Positions 45,759 to 54,325 of a stretch of 64,000 nt of DNA are shown here, one piece after another. Under the pieces are notes generated by a model. The model was not told the origin of the DNA. It worked only from the letters and a program-made list of their open reading frames with translations, and made no database searches. This stretch comes from Bacteroidales bacterium (GTDB lineage: Bacteria; Bacteroidota; Bacteroidia; Bacteroidales; VadinHA17). The stretch spans positions 65,714-129,713 of the forward strand of contig JAOZPG010000002.1 in the NCBI GenBank assembly GCA_029932855.1. Direction: 5' to 3'. Position 1 is the first letter of the stretch. Each line of letters opens with the position of its first letter. Both the position numbers and the translations under genes were made by a program.

Positions 45759-45944
45759 TATTTTCCTATTTGTTTACGCTTATTATTATACTCCTGGCAG
45801 GAATATTATTTCGCTGCAAGGGTGTTTTGTTCATTTTCAGGATCGTTAAAATTAATTTATTTTATTTAAGATAAAGTTGTTTAAGAGCATAAAAATTGTA
45901 AAATCATTGCAGCTTTTTGCGGAGAACAATAAATCCTGAAACTC

Positions 45945-46104
45945 AGTTAAGGCGTATAACACCTAAGAAGTATAACACCTAAGAAGTATAACACTTAAAA
46001 AGAATAACAGTTAAGAAGAATAACAGTTAAGAAAAATAACAGTTAAGAAGAATAACACCTAAGAAGTATAACACTTAAGGAGTATAACACTTAAGGAGTA
46101 TAAA
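45945..46104. repeat. Ten-copy 16-bp tandem repeat
   Basis: Ten consecutive 16-base units of the form ASYTAAGRAGWATAAC run without spacers from 45945 to 46104. Units fall into three variants (acctaagaagtataac, agttaagaagaataac, acttaaggagtataac) in the order starting with a single AGTTAAGGCG copy and ending with an AAA-terminated copy. The array lies in the 590-base gap between the M14 gene and the beta-helix lipoprotein, about 245 bases before the latter's start. The remaining sequence on both sides is AT-rich with no open frame. Confidence 0.93.
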
Positions 46105-46350
46105 CGAGAGTTTAATAACTTGTTGTTATGAAAAAACTGACAATACACATAGCAGGCTTTCAGCCTTTGTTGTTCAGGTACTTAATGGATATTTTTGTGT
46201 GTAAACCTACAGGAAATATTTTGCCGGTATTACTATATTGTTTGACCTGTTGATTGCAATTCGAAATATGGACTTATAAGTTTCCTGCAATGTTTTTGAC
46301 AATAATTCGTTTACATTAGCAGAATAATAATGATAGTTATTTATCCTGTA

Positions 46351-47784
46351 ATGAGATTGATAAAAAACGCCGGGAATTTCCTTTTCTTACTGCTCCTGTC
46401 CATTATGCTGGTTACGGGCTGCATGAAGGAAAATTATTATACGGGCACATCTGCCAGGCTGTCATTCTCAACCGACACTCTTGTCTTCGACACGGTATTT
46501 ACCAGTATTGGTACGGTGACCCACGAGTTTATGGTATATAATAAAAACAGTTACGACCTGCTTATCTCAAGCATAGACATTGCAGGAGCTGCTAATTCCG
46601 GTTTCAGGTTCAATGTTGACGGGCGTGAGGGGACAGAGCTGAAGGATATACCAATACTTGCAAATGACAGCCTTTATGTTTTTATGGAGGCTACTATAGA
46701 CCCGCTTAACAGCGGCAACCCTATGGTGATCTTCGACTCGGTGGTTTTTATTACAAATACCAATGTGCAGGACGTTAAGCTTGTTGCCTGGGGGCAGGAT
46801 GTTCATTTAGTAAACGGAGAGGTGCTTACATCCGGAACATGGATAAATGACAAGCCTTACCTGGTCTATAATTCTGCTCTTATTGATACTCTTAACACTC
46901 TTAGGATTGATCCGGGTGTAAGGGTGTATTTCCATAAAGGCTCTACTCTTTATATATGTGGAACGCTAAAGGTTATGGGCACTATTGATGAGCCGGTATT
47001 GTTTGCCGGTGACAGGCTGGATGAGATGTATAAGGATATACCGGGACAATGGAACGGGCTGTATTTTGTTAACGGGAGCCGGTCGAATGAGATAATTAAT
47101 ACAAGTATCATTAATGCTGTGAGTGGCATTCACCTGGGTAACCTCTATTCAGCAGATCCTGCACCTGACCTGGTGCTCAGGAACAGTGTTGTGAGCCATA
47201 TGACATGGGCGGGCCTTTCATCGCTGGGGGGAAGTATTACCGCCAGCAACTGTGAAATATCCGACTGCGGATATTTTACTGCCATACTCAGTATGGGAGG
47301 CAGTTATGAGTTCATGCATTGTACATTTGCAAATTACTGGGGCTGGTCGCAAAGAAGAACACCCTCACTGCTGCTCTCAGATAATTTTATCTATAATGAT
47401 ACGGCATTGTTTGTGGGCGACCTGCTAAAGGCCGATTTTGGTAATTGCATAATTTATGGGGATCATGATACGGAACTGGCTTTTAGCGATTACCAGGATG
47501 CAGGCGATTTTAATTACCTGTTCGAACATTGCCTGCTTAAGGCGGATACCAGCGTGAACACATCCGACCTGCTTCATTTTACCGATCCTGTTATAAATAT
47601 CTATCCCGGTTTTGTTGATAAGAATGATTCGGATTTTCAGCTCGACACTCTTGCCTTTGCACAGGATAAGGCATTTTTGGATATATCTGTACTTTTTCCT
47701 TACGACCTGATGGGCAGGGACCGGCTGGCCGATGATGGCCCCGACCTGGGAGCATATGAAAGAATTGAAAACATATCGCAGTAA
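46351..47784 (+). CDS. Right-handed beta-helix-like lipoprotein
   Basis: A protein of 477 residues from MRLIKNAGNFLFLLLL, with lipobox VTGC (Cys24); a Met 7 codons upstream (46330) is possible. It begins with a beta-sandwich segment of about 130 residues (FSTDTLVFDTVFTSIGTVTHEFMVYNKN in parts). A repetitive, parallel beta-helix-type region follows (VYFHKGSTLYICGTLKVMG, WNGLYFVNGSRSNEIINTSI, SLGGSITASNCEISDCGYF). The C-terminal YDLMGRDRLADDGPDLGAYE is typical of Bacteroidota beta-helix surface proteins with unknown ligands. The next gene overlaps its 3' end by about 29 bases. Confidence 0.85.
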   Translation: MRLIKNAGNFLFLLLLSIMLVTGCMKENYYTGTSARLSFSTDTLVFDTVFTSIGTVTHEFMVYNKNSYDLLISSIDIAGAANSGFRFNVDGREGTELKDIPILANDSLYVFMEATIDPLNSGNPMVIFDSVVFITNTNVQDVKLVAWGQDVHLVNGEVLTSGTWINDKPYLVYNSALIDTLNTLRIDPGVRVYFHKGSTLYICGTLKVMGTIDEPVLFAGDRLDEMYKDIPGQWNGLYFVNGSRSNEIINTSIINAVSGIHLGNLYSADPAPDLVLRNSVVSHMTWAGLSSLGGSITASNCEISDCGYFTAILSMGGSYEFMHCTFANYWGWSQRRTPSLLLSDNFIYNDTALFVGDLLKADFGNCIIYGDHDTELAFSDYQDAGDFNYLFEHCLLKADTSVNTSDLLHFTDPVINIYPGFVDKNDSDFQLDTLAFAQDKAFLDISVLFPYDLMGRDRLADDGPDLGAYERIENISQ

Positions 47785-48928
47785 GAGGCATCATTACGGG
47801 GACCAGCTATTGTTGTTGTTTCCCCGGCTCTTGCTGAGGGGACTTAGTGTGCTTGTCATCATGAGCCTTAGTATTGCTGATGCCGCTCCTGCTGTTCCGG
47901 CATGGAGTGAGGATTATCCCGCTAATGGAGATGATGGGAAGCTTATAAGGCTGGTTTTTTATAATCTGGAAAATTTATTTGATACTTATGATGATACACT
48001 TAAGCTTGATGATGAATTTCTTCCGGAAGGGGAGAGGCACTGGTCGCCATACAGGTACAGGGCGAAGCTGATAAATCTTTACAAGACAATTGCAGCAATG
48101 GGTGAAGATGTCATGCCGGCCATGATAGGCTTCTGTGAGATAGAAAATGAAAAGGTGATAAATGATCTTCTTTATGATACCCCTCTTAAAAAGTTGGATT
48201 ATGGCTATGTGCACTTTGATAGTCCCGACAGAAGAGGTATTGATGTGGCTCTGATCTACAGGAAAGATATGTTCACAACTGTGTCATCTTCAGGCTTAAC
48301 TGTTGTGTTGCCGGGGGATAATGCATTTACAAGGGACATACTTTATGTAAGGGGAACCATAAAAGGTTATGACAGGCCTTTGCATGTATTTGTCAATCAC
48401 TGGCCCTCGCGCAGGGGGGGACAGGCAGCCTCGGAGGTCCGTAGAATTATTGCTTCCCGCACACTGCTTGCATCTATTGACAGCATGGAACTTACATCTG
48501 ATGATGCAATAGTCATTATGGGCGATTTTAACGATCAGCCATACAATAAGAGTCTTGCCTTATTGTCGGGCAGTAGCAAAACTTTTTCCAGCCGGCTTGC
48601 CGGTAATATAAACAATGCCTCCGGCTTGCAGGATATGAATGCTTTTATTAATAATGCAGCATCATGGAAGGGTGATATAGCTTCTTATAAGTACAGGGGT
48701 GAATGGTATCTGTTCGACCAGTTTATCAGTTCTGCCATATTAAACAGGAGAGATTCACAGCTAAGGCTAAAAGAGGGATCCTTCAGGGTGTTTCATCCCT
48801 CTTTCCTGCTGCAGGATGATAAGACCTACCTTGGAAAGAAGCCATTTTCAACTTACTCTGCTTATAAATACAGCGGGGGCTTCAGCGATCACCTGCCTGT
48901 AATTATTGATCTTGTGATCTTAAAATAG
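47756..48928 (+). CDS. Endonuclease/exonuclease/phosphatase-family protein
   Basis: An exported EEP-superfamily hydrolase of 390 residues from MKELKTYRSKRHH; in-frame Met codons at 47732 and 47735 are alternatives. A hydrophobic signal segment (LLLLFPRLLLRGLSVLVIMSL, in two parts) is followed by the EEP core: RLVFYNLENLFDTYDD, GFCEIENEKV (metal-binding Glu), HVFVNHWPSRRGG, VIMGDFNDQPYN and the final SDHLPVIIDL. The substrate may be DNA, RNA or a phosphoester and is not deducible. It is translationally coupled to the beta-helix lipoprotein by a 29-base overlap, which suggests a shared but unknown surface function. Confidence 0.88.
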   Translation: MKELKTYRSKRHHYGDQLLLLFPRLLLRGLSVLVIMSLSIADAAPAVPAWSEDYPANGDDGKLIRLVFYNLENLFDTYDDTLKLDDEFLPEGERHWSPYRYRAKLINLYKTIAAMGEDVMPAMIGFCEIENEKVINDLLYDTPLKKLDYGYVHFDSPDRRGIDVALIYRKDMFTTVSSSGLTVVLPGDNAFTRDILYVRGTIKGYDRPLHVFVNHWPSRRGGQAASEVRRIIASRTLLASIDSMELTSDDAIVIMGDFNDQPYNKSLALLSGSSKTFSSRLAGNINNASGLQDMNAFINNAASWKGDIASYKYRGEWYLFDQFISSAILNRRDSQLRLKEGSFRVFHPSFLLQDDKTYLGKKPFSTYSAYKYSGGFSDHLPVIIDLVILK

Positions 48929-49012
48929 CGATCCGCTTTGTTTTGTCCGTCCTGTCTGTATGCTTTGTCCTGTCCGTCTGTTTCCGCCGGATTATTTCCG
49001 TTTGCTGCCTGT
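48929..49012. other. Short simple-sequence intergenic spacer
   Basis: The 84 bases between the convergent EEP gene and cca contain repeated TTTGTCC / GTCCGTC / CCTGTCTG blocks (about 48935-48982). No hairpin terminator is clear, and no gene is present. Confidence 0.5.
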
Positions 49013-50476
49013 TTATTCCGTCCCACCTTCTTTTAGTCCCAGTTCTTTTGCTTTTTTCATCATGAACTCATGTGCTTCCTCGTAGTTGTTGCCAATTATC
49101 CCATCCAGTATGGCATCTTTTATGGCTGTTTTTATTTCGCCTATAATGCTGGATGGCTTCAGCTTAAAAGTCTTAATTATTTCATCCCCTGTTATAGGTG
49201 GCTGAAAGGTTCTTATCCTGTCTTTTTCTTCCAGCTCCTGAAGTTTTTTTCTTACCAGCCTGAAATTAGACATATATTTTCTCACCTTAAATTCGTTCTT
49301 GGATGTAATATCTGCCTCACAGAGTATCATCAGATCTTCTATGTCTTCGCCGGCATCATACAGAAGTCTTCTTACCGCCGAGTCGCTGACAATATCCTGA
49401 ACCAGTGCTATAGGTCTCAGGTGGAGCAGTACCAGCTTCTGCACATACTTCATCTTTTCATTCAGAGGTAGTTTTAGTTTTCTGAAGATGGTGGGCACCA
49501 TTTTGGATCCTGCGAAATCATGACCGTGGAAGGTCCATCCGTGTTCGGGGTCGAACCTTTTGGTCAGCGGCTTGGCAATATCATGCATGATGGCTGCCCA
49601 GCGCAGGTAAAGATCATTTGTGTTCACCGAGATATTATCAAGTACCTCCAGTGTATGGTAGAAGTTGTCTTTATGCTTTTTGCCATTGACCGATTCCACT
49701 CCCTTCAGTCCGGTCAGCTCCGGGAAGATCATATCCAGCAACCCTGTTTTGTCCAGAAGCAGAAATCCTTTTGAAGGAGCGGGACTCAGCACTATCTTAT
49801 TGAGCTCGGCAATAATCCTTTCCTGCGATACAATGTCCATCCTTGAATGCATCCTTGCAATAGCATCCAGTGTACTTTCTTCTATAGTAAAATCAAGCTG
49901 GCAGGCGAAACGTATGGCCCTTATCATTCTTAAAGGGTCGTCATCGAAGGTTTTTTCGGGATCCAGGGGAGTGCGAATAAGTTTTCTTTTAATGTCATCC
50001 ATGCCCTGGAAAGGATCAATAAAATTCCCATAGCCATCCCCGTCAAGCCTTATGGCCATGGCGTTAATAGTAAAATCCCTTCTTTTCTGGTCGTCTTCCA
50101 GGCTGCCCGGTACAACAGCGGGCTTGCGTGAATCGCGTGAATATGATTCCTTCCTTGCCCCAACAAATTCAATGTCCTGTCCTTTATACCTGAACATTGC
50201 GGTACCGAAATTCTTAAATACAGACACCTTTATCCGGCGGTCTATGGCAGCTGCTACCATCCTTGCAAGATCAATGCCGTTGCCTGATACCACAATGTCG
50301 ATATCCTTGTTCCCGGGATTCCTGCCAAGTATGGCATCACGCACATAGCCTCCTATAACGTAGGTCTCAAGATCATTTTTCCCGGCTACCCCGGAAATGA
50401 TGCTGAAGATATCAGGCTTAAGGAAGTCTTCAGTATGTATTGAGCTGTTATTCATTTCGTTTACATGGCTAAACAT
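49013..50476 (-). CDS. cca: CCA tRNA nucleotidyltransferase with HD domain
   Basis: This enzyme adds or repairs the 3'-CCA end of tRNAs, needed here because tRNA-Val does not encode CCA. The 487-residue protein has the class II nucleotidyltransferase head ([20 protein letters not shown], with the GG-R and metal-binding DxD motifs), the [11 protein letters not shown] motif, an RNA-binding segment ([19 protein letters not shown]) and an HD phosphohydrolase domain ([12 protein letters not shown]). An alternative Met 7 codons downstream (50455, [10 protein letters not shown]) is equally plausible. It is a single gene, convergent with the EEP gene. Confidence 0.93.
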   Translation of the reverse strand: MFSHVNEMNNSSIHTEDFLKPDIFSIISGVAGKNDLETYVIGGYVRDAILGRNPGNKDIDIVVSGNGIDLARMVAAAIDRRIKVSVFKNFGTAMFRYKGQDIEFVGARKESYSRDSRKPAVVPGSLEDDQKRRDFTINAMAIRLDGDGYGNFIDPFQGMDDIKRKLIRTPLDPEKTFDDDPLRMIRAIRFACQLDFTIEESTLDAIARMHSRMDIVSQERIIAELNKIVLSPAPSKGFLLLDKTGLLDMIFPELTGLKGVESVNGKKHKDNFYHTLEVLDNISVNTNDLYLRWAAIMHDIAKPLTKRFDPEHGWTFHGHDFAGSKMVPTIFRKLKLPLNEKMKYVQKLVLLHLRPIALVQDIVSDSAVRRLLYDAGEDIEDLMILCEADITSKNEFKVRKYMSNFRLVRKKLQELEEKDRIRTFQPPITGDEIIKTFKLKPSSIIGEIKTAIKDAILDGIIGNNYEEAHEFMMKKAKELGLKEGGTE

Positions 50477-50795
50477 CAGTGTTTTTTATTTATCTTCTTC
50501 TTTGACTGACATTTTGACTGACAAAATTACAATTATAAGCCATGATTTGCAATAATACAGATAAAGGATAATTAATAATATGCTTCATTGCTTCTTCTTG
50601 GAATATTTCGAATGTCGCATGTAATAAGCAGATAAGCAATAAGATAGATGTCTAAAAAAGGACTATTATCAATAATAACAAAGCATATTTTATTTAGAAT
50701 GAGCCGGGTGGGAAAATAAATGGTATGTATTTTGCCTGATAGCGGAGAGTAAAACAAACTGGGAAAAAGATTTTTTTTAATTATAATTTATTACA
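50477..50795. other. AT-rich divergent spacer before thioredoxin
   Basis: This 319-base stretch lies between divergent cca and the WCQPC thioredoxin. Near its cca end is a short direct repeat TTGACTGACA (50502 and 50514). A promoter for each gene is expected, but I see no confident match and no coding frame. Confidence 0.5.
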
Positions 50796-51152
50796 ATGTT
50801 AGAACATTTAACAAAAGAGACTTTCAAGGAAAAGATTTTTAATTTTGAAGTTAACAAGGACTGGAAATTTGAAGGAGACAAGCCTTGTTTAATTGATTTT
50901 TATGCTGACTGGTGTCAGCCATGTAAAATTGTAGCCCCTATACTGGAGGAGCTTCATGGAGAATATGAGGACCTGAATGTTTATCAGATTAATACAGAAC
51001 AGGAACAGGAACTGGCTGCAATGTTCGGGATAAAGAGCATACCAAGCTTATTATTTGTTCCGAAAGATGCCCAGCCACAGATGGCTTTAGGTGCACTTCC
51101 TAAAGAAACACTTGAGAAAGCCATTAAGGACGTACTTAAAGTGGAGAAGTAA
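50796..51152 (+). CDS. Thioredoxin (WCQPC)
   Basis: A 118-residue cytoplasmic thioredoxin with active site DFYADWCQPCKIVAP near residue 41 and cis-Pro loop IKSIPSLLFV. The dipeptide is Gln-Pro instead of Gly-Pro, a variant common in Bacteroidota. It has no signal peptide. It is followed 41 bases later by a strong terminator and stands as a single gene. The second thioredoxin-fold gene at 6628 has a different CNVC site and is embedded in the T9SS operon, so this one is the likelier general reductant. Confidence 0.93.
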   Translation: MLEHLTKETFKEKIFNFEVNKDWKFEGDKPCLIDFYADWCQPCKIVAPILEELHGEYEDLNVYQINTEQEQELAAMFGIKSIPSLLFVPKDAQPQMALGALPKETLEKAIKDVLKVEK

Positions 51153-51193
51153 AAAAAGCCGGATCCAGGATCAGGACTTATGATATTTAAGGG

Positions 51194-51228
51194 AGCTGTT
51201 TTAATTAATTTTAAAACAGCTTTTTTTA
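51194..51228 (+). terminator. Terminator after thioredoxin
   Basis: AGCTGTTTTAA (51194-51204) and TTAAAACAGCT (51211-51221) form an 11-bp stem over a 6-base loop, followed by a T run through 51227. It lies 41 bases past the thioredoxin stop. Confidence 0.92.
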
Positions 51229-51231
51229 TTC

Positions 51232-51450
51232 TTTCCCGGCTTACGTCTTTTTTTCGGATTGTATCTTTTCTCCGGAATTTATCTTTTTCCCGGATTTCAT
51301 CGTATCTGCATACTGCTTATTGTTTTTACCCTGAATAAATTTTAATTGGTTTCCTGTTTTACCGGATTTTGTTTTCCCCTGCCTGGATAATTATTTATGT
51401 CATTTTAAGTTTTCCCATCCTGAGTTTTCCGGCTTTGTATTTTTTTTAAG
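51232..51450. repeat. Degenerate T-rich CCGG-containing repeats
   Basis: A 219-base noncoding stretch repeats TTTTT(C)CGGATTT-like words (near 51237, 51253, 51271, 51289, 51361 and 51428) separated by T-rich sequence. It resembles a decayed tandem array. No open frame is supported. Confidence 0.45.
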
Positions 51451-51491
51451 TTAAGGTTTCTTTTTTCTGTTAAATTATGTAAATTTGTTAA

Positions 51492-51568
51492 TGCTAGGGG
51501 GGTGCCTTACTTTACAGGCTGAGATCAAACCCTTGGAACCTGGTCCGGATAATGCCGGTGTAGGGACA
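51492..51568 (+). promoter_or_regulatory. TPP riboswitch (THI element)
   Basis: The sequence carries the conserved thiamine-pyrophosphate aptamer: a G run and GGTGCC (51497-51506), the P3 arm with CTGAGAT at about 51519-51525, and the P4/P5 arm ACCTGGTCCGGATAATGCC with GTGTAGGGA (51558-51566). It lies 44 bases upstream of a TonB-dependent receptor start. The expression platform is unclear: a C5-T8 run at 51577-51590 could pair with the aptamer's own G run. Confidence 0.96.
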
Positions 51569-51611
51569 ATGAAAGGCCCCCGTTTTTTTTGAGTTACAAA
51601 AATCTTACAAG

Positions 51612-54011
51612 ATGAAGCAAATCGTTTTTGCTATTGTGTTTTTCCTGTATGGGCTTACTCTATACGGCCAGTACCGGGTGTCAGGAGTGGTAAAAGACAG
51701 TTCCGGGGTTAGCCTGCCCGGGGCCACTGTTATGTTAAAGAAAAGCTATTATGCATTGTCTGCCGGGACAGGGGGCTTATTCAGTTTTAGCCAGGTAAAG
51801 GAGGGACAGTATACTCTTTATGTCTCTTTTATGGGCTATGAGTCTTACGAGAAGCTTATAGATGTAAAGGAAGACATGGATATTGAAGTGATACTTAAAC
51901 AGGGATCTATAATGGCTGATGAGGTGATTGTAAGTGCCAGTATGCTTAAATCAGATATGCCCCTTGCATTTACTTCCATAAAGAAGGATGATATTGAAAT
52001 GAGGAACCTTGGCAAGGATATTCCCTTCCTGCTGAACCTTACTCCTTCACTGGTGATGACTTCAGATGCAGGGACAGGAGTGGGTTATTCATCGTTCAGG
52101 ATAAGGGGAAGCGATATGAACAGGATAAACATTTGCCTTAACGGTATTCCCATGAATGATGCCGAATCGCATGGCACCTGGTTCGTGGATATGCCGGACC
52201 TGGCAAGTTCGGTAGAGCAGATACAGGTGCAGAGGGGAGTGGGTACTTCTACAAACGGGGCAGGAGCCTTTGGGGCAAGCATTAACCTGCAGAGTTCCGG
52301 GCTCAGGAAGAAAGCGTATGCGGAACTGGGTTCATCTTTCGGCTCATTCAATACTTTTAAGAACAGCATATTGCTGGGAACGGGACTGATAAATGAGAGT
52401 TTTAGTTTTGATGCCAGGTTCTCGAAGCTATATTCCGATGGTTATATAGACAGGGCCTTTTCAGATCTTTTTTCGTATATGCTTGTTGCCAGCTGGTATG
52501 GCAGTGAGGACATGATTAAGCTGGTTCATATTTCGGGCAGGGAAAAGACCTACCAGGCATGGGATGGCGTTCCGGCTGAACTGCTTGATACAAACCGTAC
52601 ATGGAACGGGATGGGGGCCTATTTGGATGCAGATGGAATATTAAGCTTTTATGATAACGAGACGGATAATTATAAGCAGGATCATTTCCAGGCTTTCTAT
52701 TCTCATGAGTCGGGAAACGGAATACTCTTCAACCTGGCCTTGCATTATACAAGGGGTAAAGGATATTACGAGCAGTATAAAGACAGTGAGAAGCTTGCCG
52801 ATTATGGTTTTGAAGAGATAGTGATAGGTGACAGTATTTTAAGCAGGGTGGATATGGTAAGACAGAAGTGGCTTGATAATCATTTTTATGGCTTTACTTC
52901 TTCATTAAGCTATAAGGGAGAAAGTATGGATCTTATTGCCGGAATGGGGTGGAATCGCTATATGGGTGATCATTATGGGAAAGTAATATGGTCGGAAGTG
53001 GCCATGAAGGGAGATAAAGACAGGCAGTGGTATTTTAACGACGGGCTTAAGCTTGACAGGAATCTCTATGTTAAGCTTTTTTATCGTCCATCATCTGCAA
53101 TGAGTCTCTTTGCTGATATGCAGCTTAGAAGCATTGCTTACCGGATGAGGGGTGCTGATGATGACCTCAGGGATATTACTCAGGATCATGATCAGCTTTT
53201 CTTCAATCCTAAGCTGGGTATTAATTATAGTTTTAATGAAAAGAATAAGGCATTCTTCTCATTTGCCGTGGCCAACAGGGAACCTAACCGGGCCAACTAT
53301 AAAGATGCTGATCCGGCTGAGCCTGTTCCCGTACCGGAAAGGCTTTATGACTATGAGTTGGCTTATAATTATTATTCGGGGAATGTGTCGCTCGACCTGA
53401 ATGCTTTTTATATGGCTTACAAAGACCAGCTGGTACATACCGGAGAGATTAATGATGTAGGGGGTCCGGTAATGACAAATATTCCGGTGAGCTATCGCAG
53501 GGGGCTTGAGATTATTGGTTCTGTGCTCATAGCTCCCCCGGTGAGATGGGAGTTCAATGTTTCCTTCAGTCAGAATAAAATAAAAAACCTGACAGTTCTT
53601 GTTGATGATTGGGATACATGGAGCCAGAGGGAAGAAAATAAAGGAGACTCCGATTTATCATTCTCTCCTCCGCTAGTGGCCTCGGGCAATATTTCAATTG
53701 TACTGCCTAAAGATCTGCATCTGAATCTTATTTCAAAATATGTGTCCAAACAATATATTGATAACACAGCAAATGATGACAGGTCGCTGCATGCATATTT
53801 CCTTAATGATATAGTTATCAAATACAGCATCAGTCCCAATCTTTTCAGAGAGATAGGCATTCAGTTGATGATAAACAATATTTTTAATGTAAAATATGAA
53901 TCCAATGCCTGGATATACCGTTATTATCAGGGAGGTAGTGAGCAAAGTATGAGCGGCTATTTTCCACAGGCAGGAACAAGCTTTTCGGTCGGTTTAAGTA
54001 TGAAATTTTAG
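51612..54011 (+). CDS. TPP-regulated TonB-dependent receptor (probable thiamine uptake)
   Basis: A 799-residue outer-membrane receptor with signal peptide (about 1-20, ending LYGQ) and a carboxypeptidase-regulatory-like domain (about 22-105, YRVSGVVKDSSGVSLPGATV). The plug contains PSLVMTSDAGTGVGYSSFRIRG and VEQIQVQRGVGTSTNGAGAFGA. The barrel ends TSFSVGLSMKF. The TPP riboswitch in its leader supports thiamine or a thiamine precursor as ligand. TPP-riboswitch-controlled receptors of this type in Bacteroides are described as OMthi; assignment here is by analogy. pnuT and thiamine kinase genes, often adjacent, do not follow. The next gene is a sensor kinase more than 300 bases away. Confidence 0.92.
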   Translation: MKQIVFAIVFFLYGLTLYGQYRVSGVVKDSSGVSLPGATVMLKKSYYALSAGTGGLFSFSQVKEGQYTLYVSFMGYESYEKLIDVKEDMDIEVILKQGSIMADEVIVSASMLKSDMPLAFTSIKKDDIEMRNLGKDIPFLLNLTPSLVMTSDAGTGVGYSSFRIRGSDMNRINICLNGIPMNDAESHGTWFVDMPDLASSVEQIQVQRGVGTSTNGAGAFGASINLQSSGLRKKAYAELGSSFGSFNTFKNSILLGTGLINESFSFDARFSKLYSDGYIDRAFSDLFSYMLVASWYGSEDMIKLVHISGREKTYQAWDGVPAELLDTNRTWNGMGAYLDADGILSFYDNETDNYKQDHFQAFYSHESGNGILFNLALHYTRGKGYYEQYKDSEKLADYGFEEIVIGDSILSRVDMVRQKWLDNHFYGFTSSLSYKGESMDLIAGMGWNRYMGDHYGKVIWSEVAMKGDKDRQWYFNDGLKLDRNLYVKLFYRPSSAMSLFADMQLRSIAYRMRGADDDLRDITQDHDQLFFNPKLGINYSFNEKNKAFFSFAVANREPNRANYKDADPAEPVPVPERLYDYELAYNYYSGNVSLDLNAFYMAYKDQLVHTGEINDVGGPVMTNIPVSYRRGLEIIGSVLIAPPVRWEFNVSFSQNKIKNLTVLVDDWDTWSQREENKGDSDLSFSPPLVASGNISIVLPKDLHLNLISKYVSKQYIDNTANDDRSLHAYFLNDIVIKYSISPNLFREIGIQLMINNIFNVKYESNAWIYRYYQGGSEQSMSGYFPQAGTSFSVGLSMKF

Positions 54012-54229
54012 GGATTGTAAGTTCTGTTAATTAGTGCAAAAGATGATTACGGATTAAGCTTAATCGATTAATTATTTTTTTAATAATAATATTTTGCAGA
54101 ATTATTTTTTTGCATTAACTTACCAAAGAAATCTTCAAATAGGGAATCATTTTGTTTTGAATAAATATTGTTTGAATGACAAAGTGGTTTTTCGTAAGTT
54201 TTAGGTTTAATTTTTAGGGTATGAAGCTT

Positions 54230-54263
54230 GAAGCCGGGTTTGACTTCCCGGCTTCTTGTTTTT
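54230..54263 (+). terminator. Terminator downstream of TonB receptor
   Basis: GAAGCCGGG (54230-54238) and CCCGGCTTC (54247-54255) form a 9-bp stem with an 8-base loop, followed by TTGTTTTT. It is 219 bases past the receptor stop, so the receptor transcript has a long AT-rich 3' end or a separate small transcript lies in between. Confidence 0.9.
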
Positions 54264-54325
54264 AACAGATCAGAGGATTTTCTTAGCTAAGAATTTCTTA
54301 ACTTGCCATACTTATTACAGCAGAA

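Noticed and set aside
45945-46104. CRISPR array
   Set aside because: The 16-base units are contiguous with no spacers, and no cas gene is in the window.
51612-54011. SusC-type glycan receptor
   Set aside because: There is no SusD partner, the length is shorter than SusC, and the TPP riboswitch indicates thiamine-related control.
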